A stretch of DNA of 64,000 nucleotides from Pseudomonadota bacterium (GTDB lineage Bacteria; Pseudomonadota; Gammaproteobacteria; Pseudomonadales; Pseudohongiellaceae), in contig JAQCBT010000002.1 in NCBI GenBank assembly GCA_027621405.1, positions 207,133-271,132 of the forward strand, given 5' to 3'. Positions 10,814-20,361 of the stretch are shown one piece after another. Under the pieces are notes generated by a model. The model did not search any database. It was not told where the DNA came from and saw only the letters and a program-made list of their open reading frames with translations. The first letter of the stretch is position 1, and every line of letters starts with the position of its first letter. Position numbers and translations under genes: made by a program.

Positions 10814-12139
10814 ATGACTACTTTTGCCGACAGCATAAACGTACTGAATTCATCAGATGCCGATTTCAGCCAGCGCCTCGACAAGCTGTTGCACAGGGAG
10901 TTGTTAATTGAAGACAAGATTTCCAACACAGTAACGGAAATCCTGCAGGCAGTTCGAAGCCGGGGAGACTCGGCACTGATTGATTACACTAATCGCTTCG
11001 ATGGGTTTGGTGCGCAATCCATGGCTGATCTCACTATCGGTCAGGAACAACTGCAGGCCGCGCTGGATCGACTGGGTGAAGATGAACGTCGGGCGCTTAC
11101 CCATGCAGCCGAGCGAATTCGCCGCTATCACGAGAAACAGAAACAAAATTCCTGGCACTATGAAGAGGCAGATGGCTCGGTCTACGGGCAAAAAATCAGC
11201 CCTTTGGAGCGAGTAGGAATTTATGTGCCTGGTGGTAAGGCAAACTACCCTTCTTCCGTGCTGATGCTCGCCATTCCTGCCCAGGTCGCAGGAGTTAAGG
11301 AAATCGTGGCCACGGTACCCACCCCATACGCCGACGACGGTAACCTGGTTTTCGCCGCAGCCGCTCTCGCCGGCGTCAACAAGGTATATACCGTGGGTGG
11401 TGCGCAAGCCATCGCCGCACTGGCCTATGGTACCGAGTCGGTCCCCAGGGTCGACAAGATTAGCGGCCCGGGAAATATCTACGTTACCGTAGCCAAGAAG
11501 CAGGTATTCGGGGAAGTGGGGATCGACATGATAGCCGGTCCTTCCGAATTGACTGTCATCTGCGATGGCGGTACCGATCCGGACTGGGTTGCTATGGACC
11601 TGTTTTCCCAGGCGGAACACGATGAACACGCGCAGTCTATTCTGATTACTCCCGATGAAGTCTTCCTCCAGCAGGTGAAAGCCAGCATCGACAAGCTACT
11701 GCCACAGATGGAGCGCCGCACGATCATTGAAGCTTCGCTGCGGGACAGGGGTATCCTGATACAGGTGGAAAACCTCGAGCAGGCCGCCGAGGTGAGTAAT
11801 CGCATTGCTCCGGAACACCTGGAGATTTCTGTGCAGGATCCGGACGCGGTGTTAGAACATATCGAGAATGCGGGCGCGATATTCATGGGGCCTTTTGCAG
11901 CCGAGGCACTGGGTGACTATTGTGCCGGGCCAAGCCACGTGCTTCCAACTTCAGGCACGGCAAGGTTTTTCTCGGCACTGGGTGTCTATGATTTTCAGAA
12001 GCGCTCTTCCATTATCAACTGCTCTGAAATAGGTGCAGCGCGTCTGGCTGGCACGGCATCCACGCTCGCTCGCAATGAGCATCTTCAGGCCCATGCCCTG
12101 TCGGCGGAGTATCGCAAGAATCCTGACCTGGAAGGCTAG
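10814..12139 (+). CDS. hisD: Histidinol dehydrogenase HisD
   Basis: Zinc- and NAD-dependent enzyme that performs the last two oxidations of histidine biosynthesis. The 441 residues include the family signatures [21 protein letters not shown] and AGPSELTV, and the zinc-ligand region around [11 protein letters not shown]. It follows hisG by 65 bp. In Pseudomonas hisC follows, but here the next gene is the convergent DegS-like protease, so hisC is elsewhere. Confidence 0.98.
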   Translation: MTTFADSINVLNSSDADFSQRLDKLLHRELLIEDKISNTVTEILQAVRSRGDSALIDYTNRFDGFGAQSMADLTIGQEQLQAALDRLGEDERRALTHAAERIRRYHEKQKQNSWHYEEADGSVYGQKISPLERVGIYVPGGKANYPSSVLMLAIPAQVAGVKEIVATVPTPYADDGNLVFAAAALAGVNKVYTVGGAQAIAALAYGTESVPRVDKISGPGNIYVTVAKKQVFGEVGIDMIAGPSELTVICDGGTDPDWVAMDLFSQAEHDEHAQSILITPDEVFLQQVKASIDKLLPQMERRTIIEASLRDRGILIQVENLEQAAEVSNRIAPEHLEISVQDPDAVLEHIENAGAIFMGPFAAEALGDYCAGPSHVLPTSGTARFFSALGVYDFQKRSSIINCSEIGAARLAGTASTLARNEHLQAHALSAEYRKNPDLEG

Positions 12140-12151
12140 GGAAGTAGAACT

Positions 12152-13282
12152 CTAACGGTCTTGTGGCTCAATGATGATGGCCTGACCGAATCCAAGAGTG
12201 GTCGGGAAATTGAATAGCTGGCCATTGCGATAGACCTGGACATTGACTGTGTCGCCAGGCTTCTTATTGCGTATTTCCATCATGATATTCTGGGCATCGA
12301 CTACTGCCGAGTCTTCTACCCTGGTAATGACATCCCCTGGCTCAATTCCGGCACGTTCAGCGGCTCCGCCGGAGTCGACGCTCTCTACCAGCATTCCCCG
12401 GATATTATCCACGCCGAAGAAGAGCTGGCTTGATTGTTCGTCCAGGGCTTCCCCAGTCAGCACTCCCAGGTAACCGGAATTGGCCGCTATGGCGTCGCTA
12501 ACCATTTCCTCCATGGCAGAGATGGCTACACTCGCCGGGGTGGCGAAGCCGATGCCTTCGAAAGTTCCGGATTCTGAGAAGATAGAGGAGTTGATGCCCA
12601 CCAGCTTCCCTTCCCGATTGATCAAGGCTCCACCTGAATTGCCTGGGTTGATGGCGGCATCGGTCTGAATCATGGCAACGCCATTTTCTGAATTCACACT
12701 GATCGCACTAATAATACCCTGGGAGACACTCTGGCCAATGTTGCGGGGATAACCAATCGCGAAAGCGACATTTCCTACCTGTAGTTTGCTTTCATCTCCA
12801 ACTTCGATAGGGGTCAGGTTATCCATATTAATGTGCAGAACCGCGAGATCGTTCTCCTGATCCCAGGCAACTACAGTAGCCGGGGTGCTACGGCCATCGG
12901 AAAGGGTAACCTCGGTGTCGAACATGTCGAGCAATGTGTCGACGACGTGATAATTGGTGAGGATGAAACCCTGCTCGCTGACGATTACGCCCGAGCCAAG
13001 GCTCGCACTTTCCCCAAGAATAAAGTTGAGCCTGTCCTCCGACTCGCGTTCAACGGACTCTATGTTGAAGCTGGTTGCATTGATAGCCACCACCGACGGT
13101 GCGGCGGCTGCTATGACTTCGGCGAAGCTCGGCGGGGTGTCAATGGCTGCCGGTACCGGAGACTGATCCAGTCGCGCATTGATTCGTTCCAGTTGCTGAT
13201 ACTGCAGAATCACAATGGCAAACAACAGCCCGGTCATCACTGGCCAGCTTAGAAACTGCATTGTCTTGAGGAGGCGATCCAT
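12152..13282 (-). CDS. DegS/AlgW-like periplasmic serine protease
   Basis: Membrane-anchored HtrA-family site-1 protease that senses unfolded outer-membrane proteins and starts sigma-E/AlgU activation by cutting the anti-sigma factor. The 376 residues show one N-terminal transmembrane anchor (about 13-28), a trypsin-like domain with catalytic H112, D145 and S216 (GNSGG), and a single PDZ domain (about 270-365). One PDZ and a membrane anchor favour DegS/AlgW over DegP. Its position beside the his genes matches algW in Pseudomonas. No anti-sigma genes are in the window. Confidence 0.92.
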   Translation of the reverse strand: MDRLLKTMQFLSWPVMTGLLFAIVILQYQQLERINARLDQSPVPAAIDTPPSFAEVIAAAAPSVVAINATSFNIESVERESEDRLNFILGESASLGSGVIVSEQGFILTNYHVVDTLLDMFDTEVTLSDGRSTPATVVAWDQENDLAVLHINMDNLTPIEVGDESKLQVGNVAFAIGYPRNIGQSVSQGIISAISVNSENGVAMIQTDAAINPGNSGGALINREGKLVGINSSIFSESGTFEGIGFATPASVAISAMEEMVSDAIAANSGYLGVLTGEALDEQSSQLFFGVDNIRGMLVESVDSGGAAERAGIEPGDVITRVEDSAVVDAQNIMMEIRNKKPGDTVNVQVYRNGQLFNFPTTLGFGQAIIIEPQDR

Positions 13283-13368
13283 AGTGGTTGAATTCCCGAA
13301 TGGGACAGTACGGCTATGCTATGATGACGAAGCATTATCAATATACAGCGTTGTCTGGGTGGTTTCCA

Positions 13369-14130
13369 ATGGCAGTAAGCCTTAAAGAGCTCAATACCGA
13401 ACTGACTAATTTGCTGCAGCCCGAGCGGTTCAAGGACTATTGTCCCAATGGCCTGCAGCTGGAGGGTTCCAACACGGTAAGCAAGATCGTTTCCGGAGTC
13501 ACAGCCAGTCAGGCGCTGATAGACGCGGCGATCGAGAGGGGCGCTGATACCTTGCTTGTTCATCACGGTTATTTCTGGCGGGGAGAAGACCAGACTATCG
13601 TTGGTATGAAAAAGAAGAGGGTGCAGTCGCTGCTGTCCAACAACATAAATCTGTTTGCTTACCACCTTCCCCTGGATGCCCATCTCGAGTTGGGGAACAA
13701 TGCGCAATTGGGCAAGCTGTTAAACCTGGAAAGGAAGGAGACTATAGGCCGGCCGGGCGACCTTCCGTTGGTGGCCATTGGTGAGTTGTCCGAGCCCAGT
13801 GATTTCCTGCAGTTGTCTGGCCGAATATCTGACAAACTGAATCGAAAAGTCATAGCGGTTGAAGGGCGGCGATCCGTGATCAGGCGAGTGGCGTGGTGTA
13901 CAGGCGCCGCCCAGAATTACTTCGACCTTGCCGTCGAGGCCGGTGTGGACGCCTATATCACCGGTGAGATATCGGAACCCAGCGCTCATATCGCCAGGGA
14001 ATCGGGCGTGCATTTCTTTGCCGCAGGCCACCATGCCACGGAGCGATATGGTGTGCAGGCGGTGGGCGAGTATCTCGCTGGCAAGTTAGCTATCGATCAT
14101 GAATTTGTCGATATCGATAATCCTGCCTAG
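13369..14130 (+). CDS. Nif3-like dinuclear metal-centre protein (YbgI family)
   Basis: Member of the NIF3/YbgI family, ring-shaped hexamers with two metals per active site; the cellular reaction is not firmly known, though a GTP cyclohydrolase-like role has been proposed. The frame is open from 13288, but ATG at 13369 gives 253 residues and an N terminus that aligns with E. coli YbgI, so it is preferred. Metal-ligand motifs are visible: LVHHGYFWRGE, YHLPLDAHLELGNN and the C-terminal AGHHATERYG. It is divergent from the DegS-like gene. Confidence 0.9.
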   Translation: MAVSLKELNTELTNLLQPERFKDYCPNGLQLEGSNTVSKIVSGVTASQALIDAAIERGADTLLVHHGYFWRGEDQTIVGMKKKRVQSLLSNNINLFAYHLPLDAHLELGNNAQLGKLLNLERKETIGRPGDLPLVAIGELSEPSDFLQLSGRISDKLNRKVIAVEGRRSVIRRVAWCTGAAQNYFDLAVEAGVDAYITGEISEPSAHIARESGVHFFAAGHHATERYGVQAVGEYLAGKLAIDHEFVDIDNPA

Positions 14131-14144
14131 AGGAAATAGGGAAA

Positions 14145-14202
14145 GAGAAAATAGGGACAGATTTATTTTTTTTTAAAAAAATAAATCTGTCCCTATTTTC
14201 TC
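14145..14202. repeat. Perfect 28-bp inverted repeat, MITE/REP-like
   Basis: Arms at 14145-14172 and 14175-14202 are exact reverse complements with a 2-nt centre; each arm contains ATAGGGACAGATTTAT followed by a T run. A partial third copy of the arm (GGAAATAGGGA, 14132-14142) lies just outside. It sits between the convergent ends of the Nif3-like gene and cysNC and could act as a bidirectional transcription barrier. A very similar ATAGGG(G)ACAGATTTAT word is, from memory, common near REP-type Y1 transposase genes in proteobacteria, so a mobile origin is likely but inferred. Confidence 0.85.
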
Positions 14203-14296
14203 CCTCCTGCCCGGCACGACTAGCTCCCGCAGATGGGCGTAACAATCGATTCCAAGACTCAGGCCAGAGAACAATTCCCGGAAATCCGCGAAGAAG

Positions 14297-16195
14297 CTAA
14301 ATTATGCCCTGTTCCTTCATCAAAGCTATTACCTGATCCAGGCACTCATCGATCTCCAGCGCGGCGGTGTCCAGTTCGAGGTGTGCCAGTTCTGGAGGCG
14401 TGTAGGGGAATGACAGTCCGGGGATATCTCCTGAATCACCGCTATCGGCGGCGGCATAGAGTCCGCTGGGGTCGCGCTGAATGCACACCTCCATGGGTGG
14501 GTTCAGGTAGATGATGAAGCAGCTATCCTTTCCTATCACGCTGAGGGCGTGTTCTCTCGAGTCTGCATTGGGTGCCACGAAAGAAGCGCAGCAGATGACG
14601 CCGGAATCATTAAGGAAGCGTGCCACGTGGGCGCTGCGGCGTAAGTTCTCGGCGCGTCCCTCCGCATCATGAGGAAGGTCACGGGAGATACCCAGGCGCA
14701 TGGTCTTGCCATCGAGAACTGTGCAGACCCGGCCCTTATCGAACAGCCTGCGTTCAAGGCCGTGGGCGAGTGTTGATTTGCCTGATCCGGAAACTCCGAT
14801 GAACATGATAGTGGCTGGTTTCTGACCATAGCGCGCTGCGCGTTCGTCTTTAGTGACGTGGGTGTTCTGTTGGTCGCCTGTCTTTTTAACAGGCTGCAAG
14901 TCGCAGCTGATCATGCCTGCGCCAACGGTGACGTTGCTCAAGCGGTCGATGAAAATCAGGCTGCCAGTTGCCCGGTTGTGGTCATAACTGTCGAAACAGG
15001 CCGTGCCGTCGAGATTAATTTCGACGACCCCGATTTCATTCAGTTCCAACCCCGGCGCCGGGCTCTTCGCCAGTGTGTTGACGTCGATGCGGTGACGAAT
15101 GGAATTCACCTTGCCACTCAGTGTCTTGGTGCCGAGCTTGAAATCATATTGCTTGCCAGGAAGGAGTGGTGAATCGGTCATCCATACGACGGTGGCTTCG
15201 AAATTGTCCCCGCTGTTGGGAACGTTTCTTGAGTGAGCGATGACATCGCCGCGGCTGATGTCGATCTCGTCTTCGAGGGTCAGTGTGATCGCCATATCGG
15301 TATAGGCGAGTTCCAGCTCCTCATCGAAAGTCACGATTGATTTGACGCGGCTGGTTTTTCTGGAGGGGAGGACGATTATCTCGTCGCCCTTGTGTACAAC
15401 CCCGGAGGCGATTGTTCCGCAGAAGCCCCGAAAGTTCAGATTGGGCCGATTCACATACTGAACCGGCAGGCGGAAGTCTTCAAAGTTCTTGTCGGCCGCT
15501 ATCTCTACCGTTTCCAGTATCTGCATAAGTGGCTCGCCCTCGTACCAGGGCATGCTTTCACTCCTGTTGACCACATTATCGCCATTCAGTGCAGAGAGCG
15601 GTATGAAATGGTAGTTGGCAGCTGCGAGTTTCTCCGAGAAAGCCAGGTAGTCTTTCTCTATTTCCCTGTAAGTCTCTTCGCTGTATTTCACGAGATCCAT
15701 CTTGTTGATGGCTACGATAATCTGCTTGATGCCTAGCAGCGATGCGATAAAGCTATGCCGCCTGGTTTGAACCTGTACGCCGTGCCTGGCGTCTATCAAT
15801 ATGATGGCCAGGTCGCAGGTAGATGCGCCGGTCGCCATGTTACGCGTGTACTGCTCGTGTCCGGGAGTGTCTGCGATGATGAATTTACGTTTTGCCGTGG
15901 AAAAGTATCTGTAGGCAACATCAATGGTTATGCCTTGCTCTCGCTCGGCCTGTAAACCATCTACCAACAGCGCCAGGTCCAGCCCACCGGTGGTGCCAGA
16001 TTTCACGCTGTCTGCTTCAATGGCGGCCAGTTGATCTTCGTAGATCATCTTGGAGTCGTGTAGCAGGCGTCCGATCAGGGTGCTCTTGCCGTCATCCACA
16101 CTACCGCAGGTTAGTAGCCGCAATAATTCCTTGCGCTCATGCTGCGCCAGGTAGGCCTTGATATCCGTACTGATTAATTCTGATTGATGAGACAT
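14297..16195 (-). CDS. cysNC: Bifunctional sulfate adenylyltransferase subunit 1/APS kinase CysNC
   Basis: Activates sulfate: with CysD it makes APS coupled to GTP hydrolysis, and its C-terminal kinase domain phosphorylates APS to PAPS. The 632 residues contain an EF-Tu-like GTPase domain (GSVDDGKST near residues 31-39, [12 protein letters not shown]) up to about 430 and an APS kinase domain (P-loop GVSGSGKST near 459-467) to the end. The APS kinase serine that is phosphorylated in E. coli CysC is replaced by alanine (SFVAPN). The gene starts 6 bp after cysD. Confidence 0.96.
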   Translation of the reverse strand: MSHQSELISTDIKAYLAQHERKELLRLLTCGSVDDGKSTLIGRLLHDSKMIYEDQLAAIEADSVKSGTTGGLDLALLVDGLQAEREQGITIDVAYRYFSTAKRKFIIADTPGHEQYTRNMATGASTCDLAIILIDARHGVQVQTRRHSFIASLLGIKQIIVAINKMDLVKYSEETYREIEKDYLAFSEKLAAANYHFIPLSALNGDNVVNRSESMPWYEGEPLMQILETVEIAADKNFEDFRLPVQYVNRPNLNFRGFCGTIASGVVHKGDEIIVLPSRKTSRVKSIVTFDEELELAYTDMAITLTLEDEIDISRGDVIAHSRNVPNSGDNFEATVVWMTDSPLLPGKQYDFKLGTKTLSGKVNSIRHRIDVNTLAKSPAPGLELNEIGVVEINLDGTACFDSYDHNRATGSLIFIDRLSNVTVGAGMISCDLQPVKKTGDQQNTHVTKDERAARYGQKPATIMFIGVSGSGKSTLAHGLERRLFDKGRVCTVLDGKTMRLGISRDLPHDAEGRAENLRRSAHVARFLNDSGVICCASFVAPNADSREHALSVIGKDSCFIIYLNPPMEVCIQRDPSGLYAAADSGDSGDIPGLSFPYTPPELAHLELDTAALEIDECLDQVIALMKEQGII

Positions 16196-16201
16196 GATGG
16201 T

Positions 16202-17110
16202 TCAGAAGTATCCTTTTCGCTTCTTCTCTTCCATGGAACCGGCCTTGTCTGAATCGATCAGGCGGCCCTGGCGTTCCGAACTCGTAGTGAGCAGCATCTC
16301 CTGGATGATTTCAGGAAGCGTTGTTGCAGTAGACTCAACGGCACCTGTTAATGGATAGCAGCCGAGGGTCCTGAATCGCACAGTCTTTGTCTGCGCCTTG
16401 CTGCGGTACTCTTCTGGCATGCGCTCGTCGTCGACGAGTATGTCCACGCCGTCGATTTCGACCACAGGACGGGGTTTCGCGAAATAGAGCGGTACGATGT
16501 CGATATTGTTGAGATAGATATATTGCCAGATATCCAGTTCGGTCCAGTTGGACAGGGGAAATACCCGAATACTCTCGCCCTTGTTGATCTTGCCGTTGTA
16601 TAGATTCCACAACTCCGGACGCTGATTCTTGGGATCCCATACATGGTTCTTGTCACGAAAGGAAAATACTCGTTCCTTGGCTCTGGATTTTTCCTCGTCT
16701 CTGCGAGCCCCGCCAAAAGCCGCGTCGAAACGGTAGAGATCAAGCGCCTGTTTCAGAGCCTGTGTCTTCATGATGTCAGTGTGCTTCTCACTGCCATGGG
16801 TGAAAGGGCCAATCCCGGCTTTAACGCCATCTTCATTAGTATGGACGATGAGATCGAGGCCAAGTCTGTCTGCTAGATCATCACGAAATTCGATCATTTC
16901 CCGAAACTTCCATGTAGTGTCTACATGCATTAGCGGGAATGGTGGCTTTCCTGGGTAGAACGCCTTTAGTGCCAGGTGTAACATCACAGCGGAGTCTTTG
17001 CCTATAGAGTAGAGCATTACTGGTCTGTCAAATTCGGCAGCCACTTCGCGAATGATATGTATGCTCTCCGCTTCTAGCTGTTTGAGGTGGGTCAGATTAT
17101 ATTCGGCCAT
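16202..17110 (-). CDS. cysD: Sulfate adenylyltransferase subunit 2 CysD
   Basis: Catalytic ATP sulfurylase subunit of the PAPS-reductase-like PP-loop family. The 302 residues include the PP-loop [12 protein letters not shown] near residues 35-46 and the conserved [13 protein letters not shown] segment. It forms an operon with cysNC, its obligate partner, and is the promoter-proximal gene. A 90-bp gap separates it from zapG upstream. Confidence 0.97.
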   Translation of the reverse strand: MAEYNLTHLKQLEAESIHIIREVAAEFDRPVMLYSIGKDSAVMLHLALKAFYPGKPPFPLMHVDTTWKFREMIEFRDDLADRLGLDLIVHTNEDGVKAGIGPFTHGSEKHTDIMKTQALKQALDLYRFDAAFGGARRDEEKSRAKERVFSFRDKNHVWDPKNQRPELWNLYNGKINKGESIRVFPLSNWTELDIWQYIYLNNIDIVPLYFAKPRPVVEIDGVDILVDDERMPEEYRSKAQTKTVRFRTLGCYPLTGAVESTATTLPEIIQEMLLTTSSERQGRLIDSDKAGSMEEKKRKGYF

Positions 17111-17199
17111 GAGTAGTTGCTTGCTGATTGAGCAGCTTATATCTGAAACTGGTTAGGAGTATGTTGCTTCTTCCTGAAGCGTAAAGGGTCCTGCCTGGA

Positions 17200-17664
17200 C
17201 TATTTGGTTTGTTGGACAGGAATTTCTTCGTCGTTTACCGGCTTGGTTTTGTCGATGCCGAAGTCTTCTGACAGCGCGCCTTTCTGGTCAGGACTCTGCT
17301 TGGCGGCATAGTCCCGGGGCGGGGCCAGGGGCCCGGCTTCTTCTGCATTTTGAGGCTCGAACACCGCATCAGTTTCGGTTGGCAGCAGTTTGTTGGCAAC
17401 ATCAGATGAACACAAGTCCTGAGCGCCACTGGCCAGGTGCTGATAGACATCCCGATAACTCTCCGTCATGTGCTGTACCAGTTCGGCAGTCATGCTGAAG
17501 TGATCACTGACACTGTTTCGGTATTCACTGTGATTGTCCTTGAGCTGCCGTATCTCATTTTCCAGCTGTCGAATACGGGAAGGGCTGGCATTGAGTCTGC
17601 CGGCTATCAGTACACCGATAACCATGCCTACTGCGAGAGCACCAATTCCAACCAGCCAAACCAC
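17200..17664 (-). CDS. zapG: ZapG/YhcB-family cell-envelope protein
   Basis: DUF1043 (YhcB) family membrane protein linked to division and envelope synthesis. The 154 residues start with one transmembrane helix (about 3-22), then a coiled-coil-like stretch (about 30-80, with RQLENEIRQLKDNH), and a low-complexity, proline- and acid-rich tail of variable sequence. The start is GTG. It is divergent from zapE with 234 bp between, the neighbourhood seen in other gammaproteobacteria. Confidence 0.82.
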   Translation of the reverse strand: MVWLVGIGALAVGMVIGVLIAGRLNASPSRIRQLENEIRQLKDNHSEYRNSVSDHFSMTAELVQHMTESYRDVYQHLASGAQDLCSSDVANKLLPTETDAVFEPQNAEEAGPLAPPRDYAAKQSPDQKGALSEDFGIDKTKPVNDEEIPVQQTK

Positions 17665-17898
17665 TCGTAATTACCTCGAAACCTGAATTTTTATCGTTCT
17701 CGAACGCCGCGAGAGCCGAGTATACCTTACAAGGCAATTGGCGTCAGCGAATTAGGGGGTGGCGCGGCGATTTTGCCGGGTACTCGCAGCAACTGCGACT
17801 GACAGTCAGTTGCAGGGCTCCAGCGCGATTCCCGAGCTGCTAGTCTCGAGGGGCAAAGCCGCCTAGAATGCGGCTGCTTTGGCAACACATTCAGGTAC

Positions 17899-19008
17899 AT
17901 GGAACCACTTCAGCGTTACAGGCAGGACTTCGATCGGGGGGAAATCTCCGAAGACGAGGAACAACTGAGGATCGTTCAGCTACTTGACCGTCTACACGGG
18001 GAACTGGTGGCGGTCGAGGTTGAGATGGGCGGGTTCTGGGGCAGGCTTCGTCAAGTGATACCCGGCCGTGCAAGGCGGGAAGTCACACCGAAAGGTTTGT
18101 ATCTCTGGGGTGGGGTAGGCCGGGGCAAGACCTATCTAATGGATCTGTTCTATGAATGCCTGCCGCTGCAGGCCAAGCGGAGAACCCATTTCCACCGCTT
18201 CATGCAGGAAATCCATCAACAACTCACCCGGCTGCAAGGTGCGGCAAACCCCCTGCAGGAGATTGCAGCGAACATAGCCGCCGACACCCGCGTTCTCTGT
18301 TTTGACGAATTCTTCGTCTCAGATATCGGTGATGCCATGATCCTGGCAGGACTGCTGGATGCCCTGTTCTCCAGGTCGGTAGTGCTGGTGGCAACTTCCA
18401 ACGTCGAGCCGCGGCGCCTGTATGAGAATGGCCTGCAGCGGGACAGGTTCCTGCCTGCAATCGCACTCTTGCAGAAGCATACTGAGATCGCGGAGATACG
18501 GCCGGGTACCGACTATCGCCTGCAACGCTTGAGCAATACGGAACTCTACCTCTATCCAGAGAGCGAGAGCACGGAAGAGAAACTATTGCAGAGCTTCAGG
18601 AATCTGGCTCCGGATGTGCGTGAAATCCAGGAGGCTCCCATGATCCGCATCCTGCAGAGGGATATCCCAGCCTGCTATTCTGCTGATGATGTGGTGTGGT
18701 TCAGCTTCGCGGCGCTCTGCGACAGCCCGCGTAGCGCGTTCGATTATGTTGAGATTGCCCGGCTCTACCATGCCCTGATTCTGAGTGGTGTGCCCTGCCT
18801 TAATGATGACAAAAACGACCAGGCGCGGCGCTTCATCAACCTCATCGATGAGCTTTATGACAGAAGGGTGAAGCTGATTCTGGCTGCTGACTGCCCCCTG
18901 GAGGATCTGTACAGCGGCTCCAGGCTTTCCTTTGAGTTCGAAAGAACTCGCTCCAGGCTCGTGGAAATGCAGTCACACGACTACCTGGGAAGGGTGCACC
19001 GGGCCTGA
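17899..19008 (+). CDS. zapE: Cell division protein ZapE (AFG1-like ATPase)
   Basis: AAA+-type ATPase that associates with the Z ring and affects its stability; homologous to mitochondrial AFG1/LACE1. The 369 residues show Walker A GGVGRGKT (71-78), Walker B VLCFDEFFVSD and the family segment RFINLIDELYDRRVKL near the C terminus. It precedes the rplM-rpsI operon as in E. coli and Pseudomonas. Confidence 0.95.
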   Translation: MEPLQRYRQDFDRGEISEDEEQLRIVQLLDRLHGELVAVEVEMGGFWGRLRQVIPGRARREVTPKGLYLWGGVGRGKTYLMDLFYECLPLQAKRRTHFHRFMQEIHQQLTRLQGAANPLQEIAANIAADTRVLCFDEFFVSDIGDAMILAGLLDALFSRSVVLVATSNVEPRRLYENGLQRDRFLPAIALLQKHTEIAEIRPGTDYRLQRLSNTELYLYPESESTEEKLLQSFRNLAPDVREIQEAPMIRILQRDIPACYSADDVVWFSFAALCDSPRSAFDYVEIARLYHALILSGVPCLNDDKNDQARRFINLIDELYDRRVKLILAADCPLEDLYSGSRLSFEFERTRSRLVEMQSHDYLGRVHRA

Positions 19009-19119
19009 TTCCTGGCTTGATCCGGGCGGCTCGCCGCGCTGGGCATCAGGAATAGCGCCGCCTGGCCCGAAATGCCCCTGCAGGCGCCGGAAATCAGGCG
19101 TTCAGGCCTCCAAAACCCC

Positions 19120-19148
19120 TTGAACATTGATACTCTCTCCTGTAGTAT
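19120..19148 (+). promoter_or_regulatory. Candidate sigma-70 promoter for rplM-rpsI
   Basis: A TTGAAC -35 box (19120-19125) and a TAGTAT -10 box (19143-19148) are separated by 17 bp. Transcription would begin near 19155, leaving a leader of about 28 nt before rplM. Each box matches four of six consensus bases, so the match is moderate. Confidence 0.45.
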
Positions 19149-19182
19149 TCGCGCTCTTTTGAACTATGCCCCAGAACGTGCG

Positions 19183-19611
19183 ATGAAGACTTATAGCGCA
19201 AAACCCAACGAAGTCCCACAGCAGTGGCTTCTGATCGATGCTGAAGGCCAGACCCTGGGCCGCATGGCAGCTGCCATTGCGACCCGTCTGCGTGGCAAGC
19301 ACAAGCCTGAATATACCCCGCACGTGGATACCGGCGATTACGTGGTAGTCATCAATGCGGACAAGGTCGCTGTCACCGGCAACAAGGCCAAAGACAAGAT
19401 GTACCACTCCCACTCTGGTTTTCCAGGTGGCTTGAAATCCATTTCATTTGAGAAGTTGCAAGTGCATGCGCCTGAGCGCGCTATCAAGCTTGCGGTCAAG
19501 GGTATGCTTCCCCGCACCCCCCTGGGCCGGGCAATGTACAAGAAGTTGAAGGTCTATGCGGGTACCGAGCATCCCCATAGCGCCCAGCAACCTCAAGCTC
19601 TGCAACTGTAA
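19183..19611 (+). CDS. rplM: 50S ribosomal protein L13
   Basis: Large-subunit assembly protein. The frame is open from 19072, but ATG at 19183 gives the standard 142 residues beginning [10 protein letters not shown], so upstream codons are not used. Signature regions [16 protein letters not shown] and the [21 protein letters not shown] segment are intact. rpsI follows after 18 bp. Confidence 0.98.
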   Translation: MKTYSAKPNEVPQQWLLIDAEGQTLGRMAAAIATRLRGKHKPEYTPHVDTGDYVVVINADKVAVTGNKAKDKMYHSHSGFPGGLKSISFEKLQVHAPERAIKLAVKGMLPRTPLGRAMYKKLKVYAGTEHPHSAQQPQALQL

Positions 19612-19629
19612 TAAGGACGAAGATCCAAC

Positions 19630-20022
19630 ATGGCAGCTACACAATATTACGGTACCGGTCGTCGCAAGACTTCTACAGCCAGGGTCTATCTGACAAGCGG
19701 TAGTGGCAACATCACAGTGAATCGCCGTCCACTGGATGGCTATTTTGGCCGTGAAGTCGCCCGCATGATCGTACGTCAGCCACTTGAGCTGGTAGAGATG
19801 ACAGAGAAATTCGATATCAACGTCACCGTGCGAGGTGGTGGTAGCTTCGGTCAGGCCGGTGCGATTCGCCATGGTATTACCCGCGCACTGATGGAATACG
19901 ACAATGAACTGCGTCCAACCTTGCGCAAGGCTGGATTCGTGACTCGTGACGCCCGTGAAGTTGAGCGTAAGAAAGTGGGATTGAGAAAGGCGCGCAAGCG
20001 GCCACAGTTCTCCAAGCGTTAA
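19630..20022 (+). CDS. rpsI: 30S ribosomal protein S9
   Basis: Small-subunit protein whose C-terminal tail contacts P-site tRNA. The 130 residues begin with the typical [14 protein letters not shown] block and end in [11 protein letters not shown], the conserved basic tail ending in lysine-arginine. It has a good AAGGACGA ribosome binding site and is followed by a strong terminator. Confidence 0.98.
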   Translation: MAATQYYGTGRRKTSTARVYLTSGSGNITVNRRPLDGYFGREVARMIVRQPLELVEMTEKFDINVTVRGGGSFGQAGAIRHGITRALMEYDNELRPTLRKAGFVTRDAREVERKKVGLRKARKRPQFSKR

Positions 20023-20038
20023 TCCGCAGGACAGTATC

Positions 20039-20080
20039 AAAAAAACGTCGAATTACGGTTATGATTCGGCGTTTTTTTTT
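20039..20080 (+). terminator. Rho-independent terminator after rpsI
   Basis: An AAAAAACGTCGAAT / ATTCGGCGTTTTTTTTT stem (one G-U pair) with a loop of about eight bases ends in a run of nine T residues. It lies 16 bp after the rpsI stop and separates the ribosomal operon from petA. Confidence 0.9.
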
Positions 20081-20082
20081 GC

Positions 20083-20108
20083 GTAAACAAAATTGGAATT
20101 TTGTTTAC
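20083..20108. repeat. Perfect 12-bp-arm palindrome upstream of petA
   Basis: Arms GTAAACAAAATT (20083-20094) and AATTTTGTTTAC (20097-20108) are exact reverse complements around GG. A second palindrome TCAACTAGTTGA lies at 20112-20123, and a third imperfect hairpin pairs 20153-20162 with 20180-20189. The first two are candidates for protein-binding operators upstream of petA; the third resembles a hairpin with a following T run. Function is unknown. Confidence 0.7.
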
Positions 20109-20361
20109 AAATCAACTAGTTGAATTGTATCGGCCAGAGCTGCGCACTTGCTAAAAATCGCGAAAACGACTAGAATTCACGCGGTTTTTGAGCCTGATTC
20201 AGGAAAAGATTTCTCCCAGCGCCCCCGCGGGAGCGATCACGGCGCGAAAGAAGGGTATGCGCAGCAGCTTTCCGGACCCAGCGACCAACCCAGAATAGTT
20301 TCCACGCAGATTATTACTGCAAATTAATTTTAAGTAGCGTGCTCTCAAGGAGAAATTTACG

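Noticed and set aside
19008..19053. ATTCCTG...CAGGAAT inverted repeat after zapE as a terminator or L13 leader
   Set aside because: Only seven pairs with a long interior and no T run; it lies upstream of the candidate rplM promoter, so it is not in the leader.
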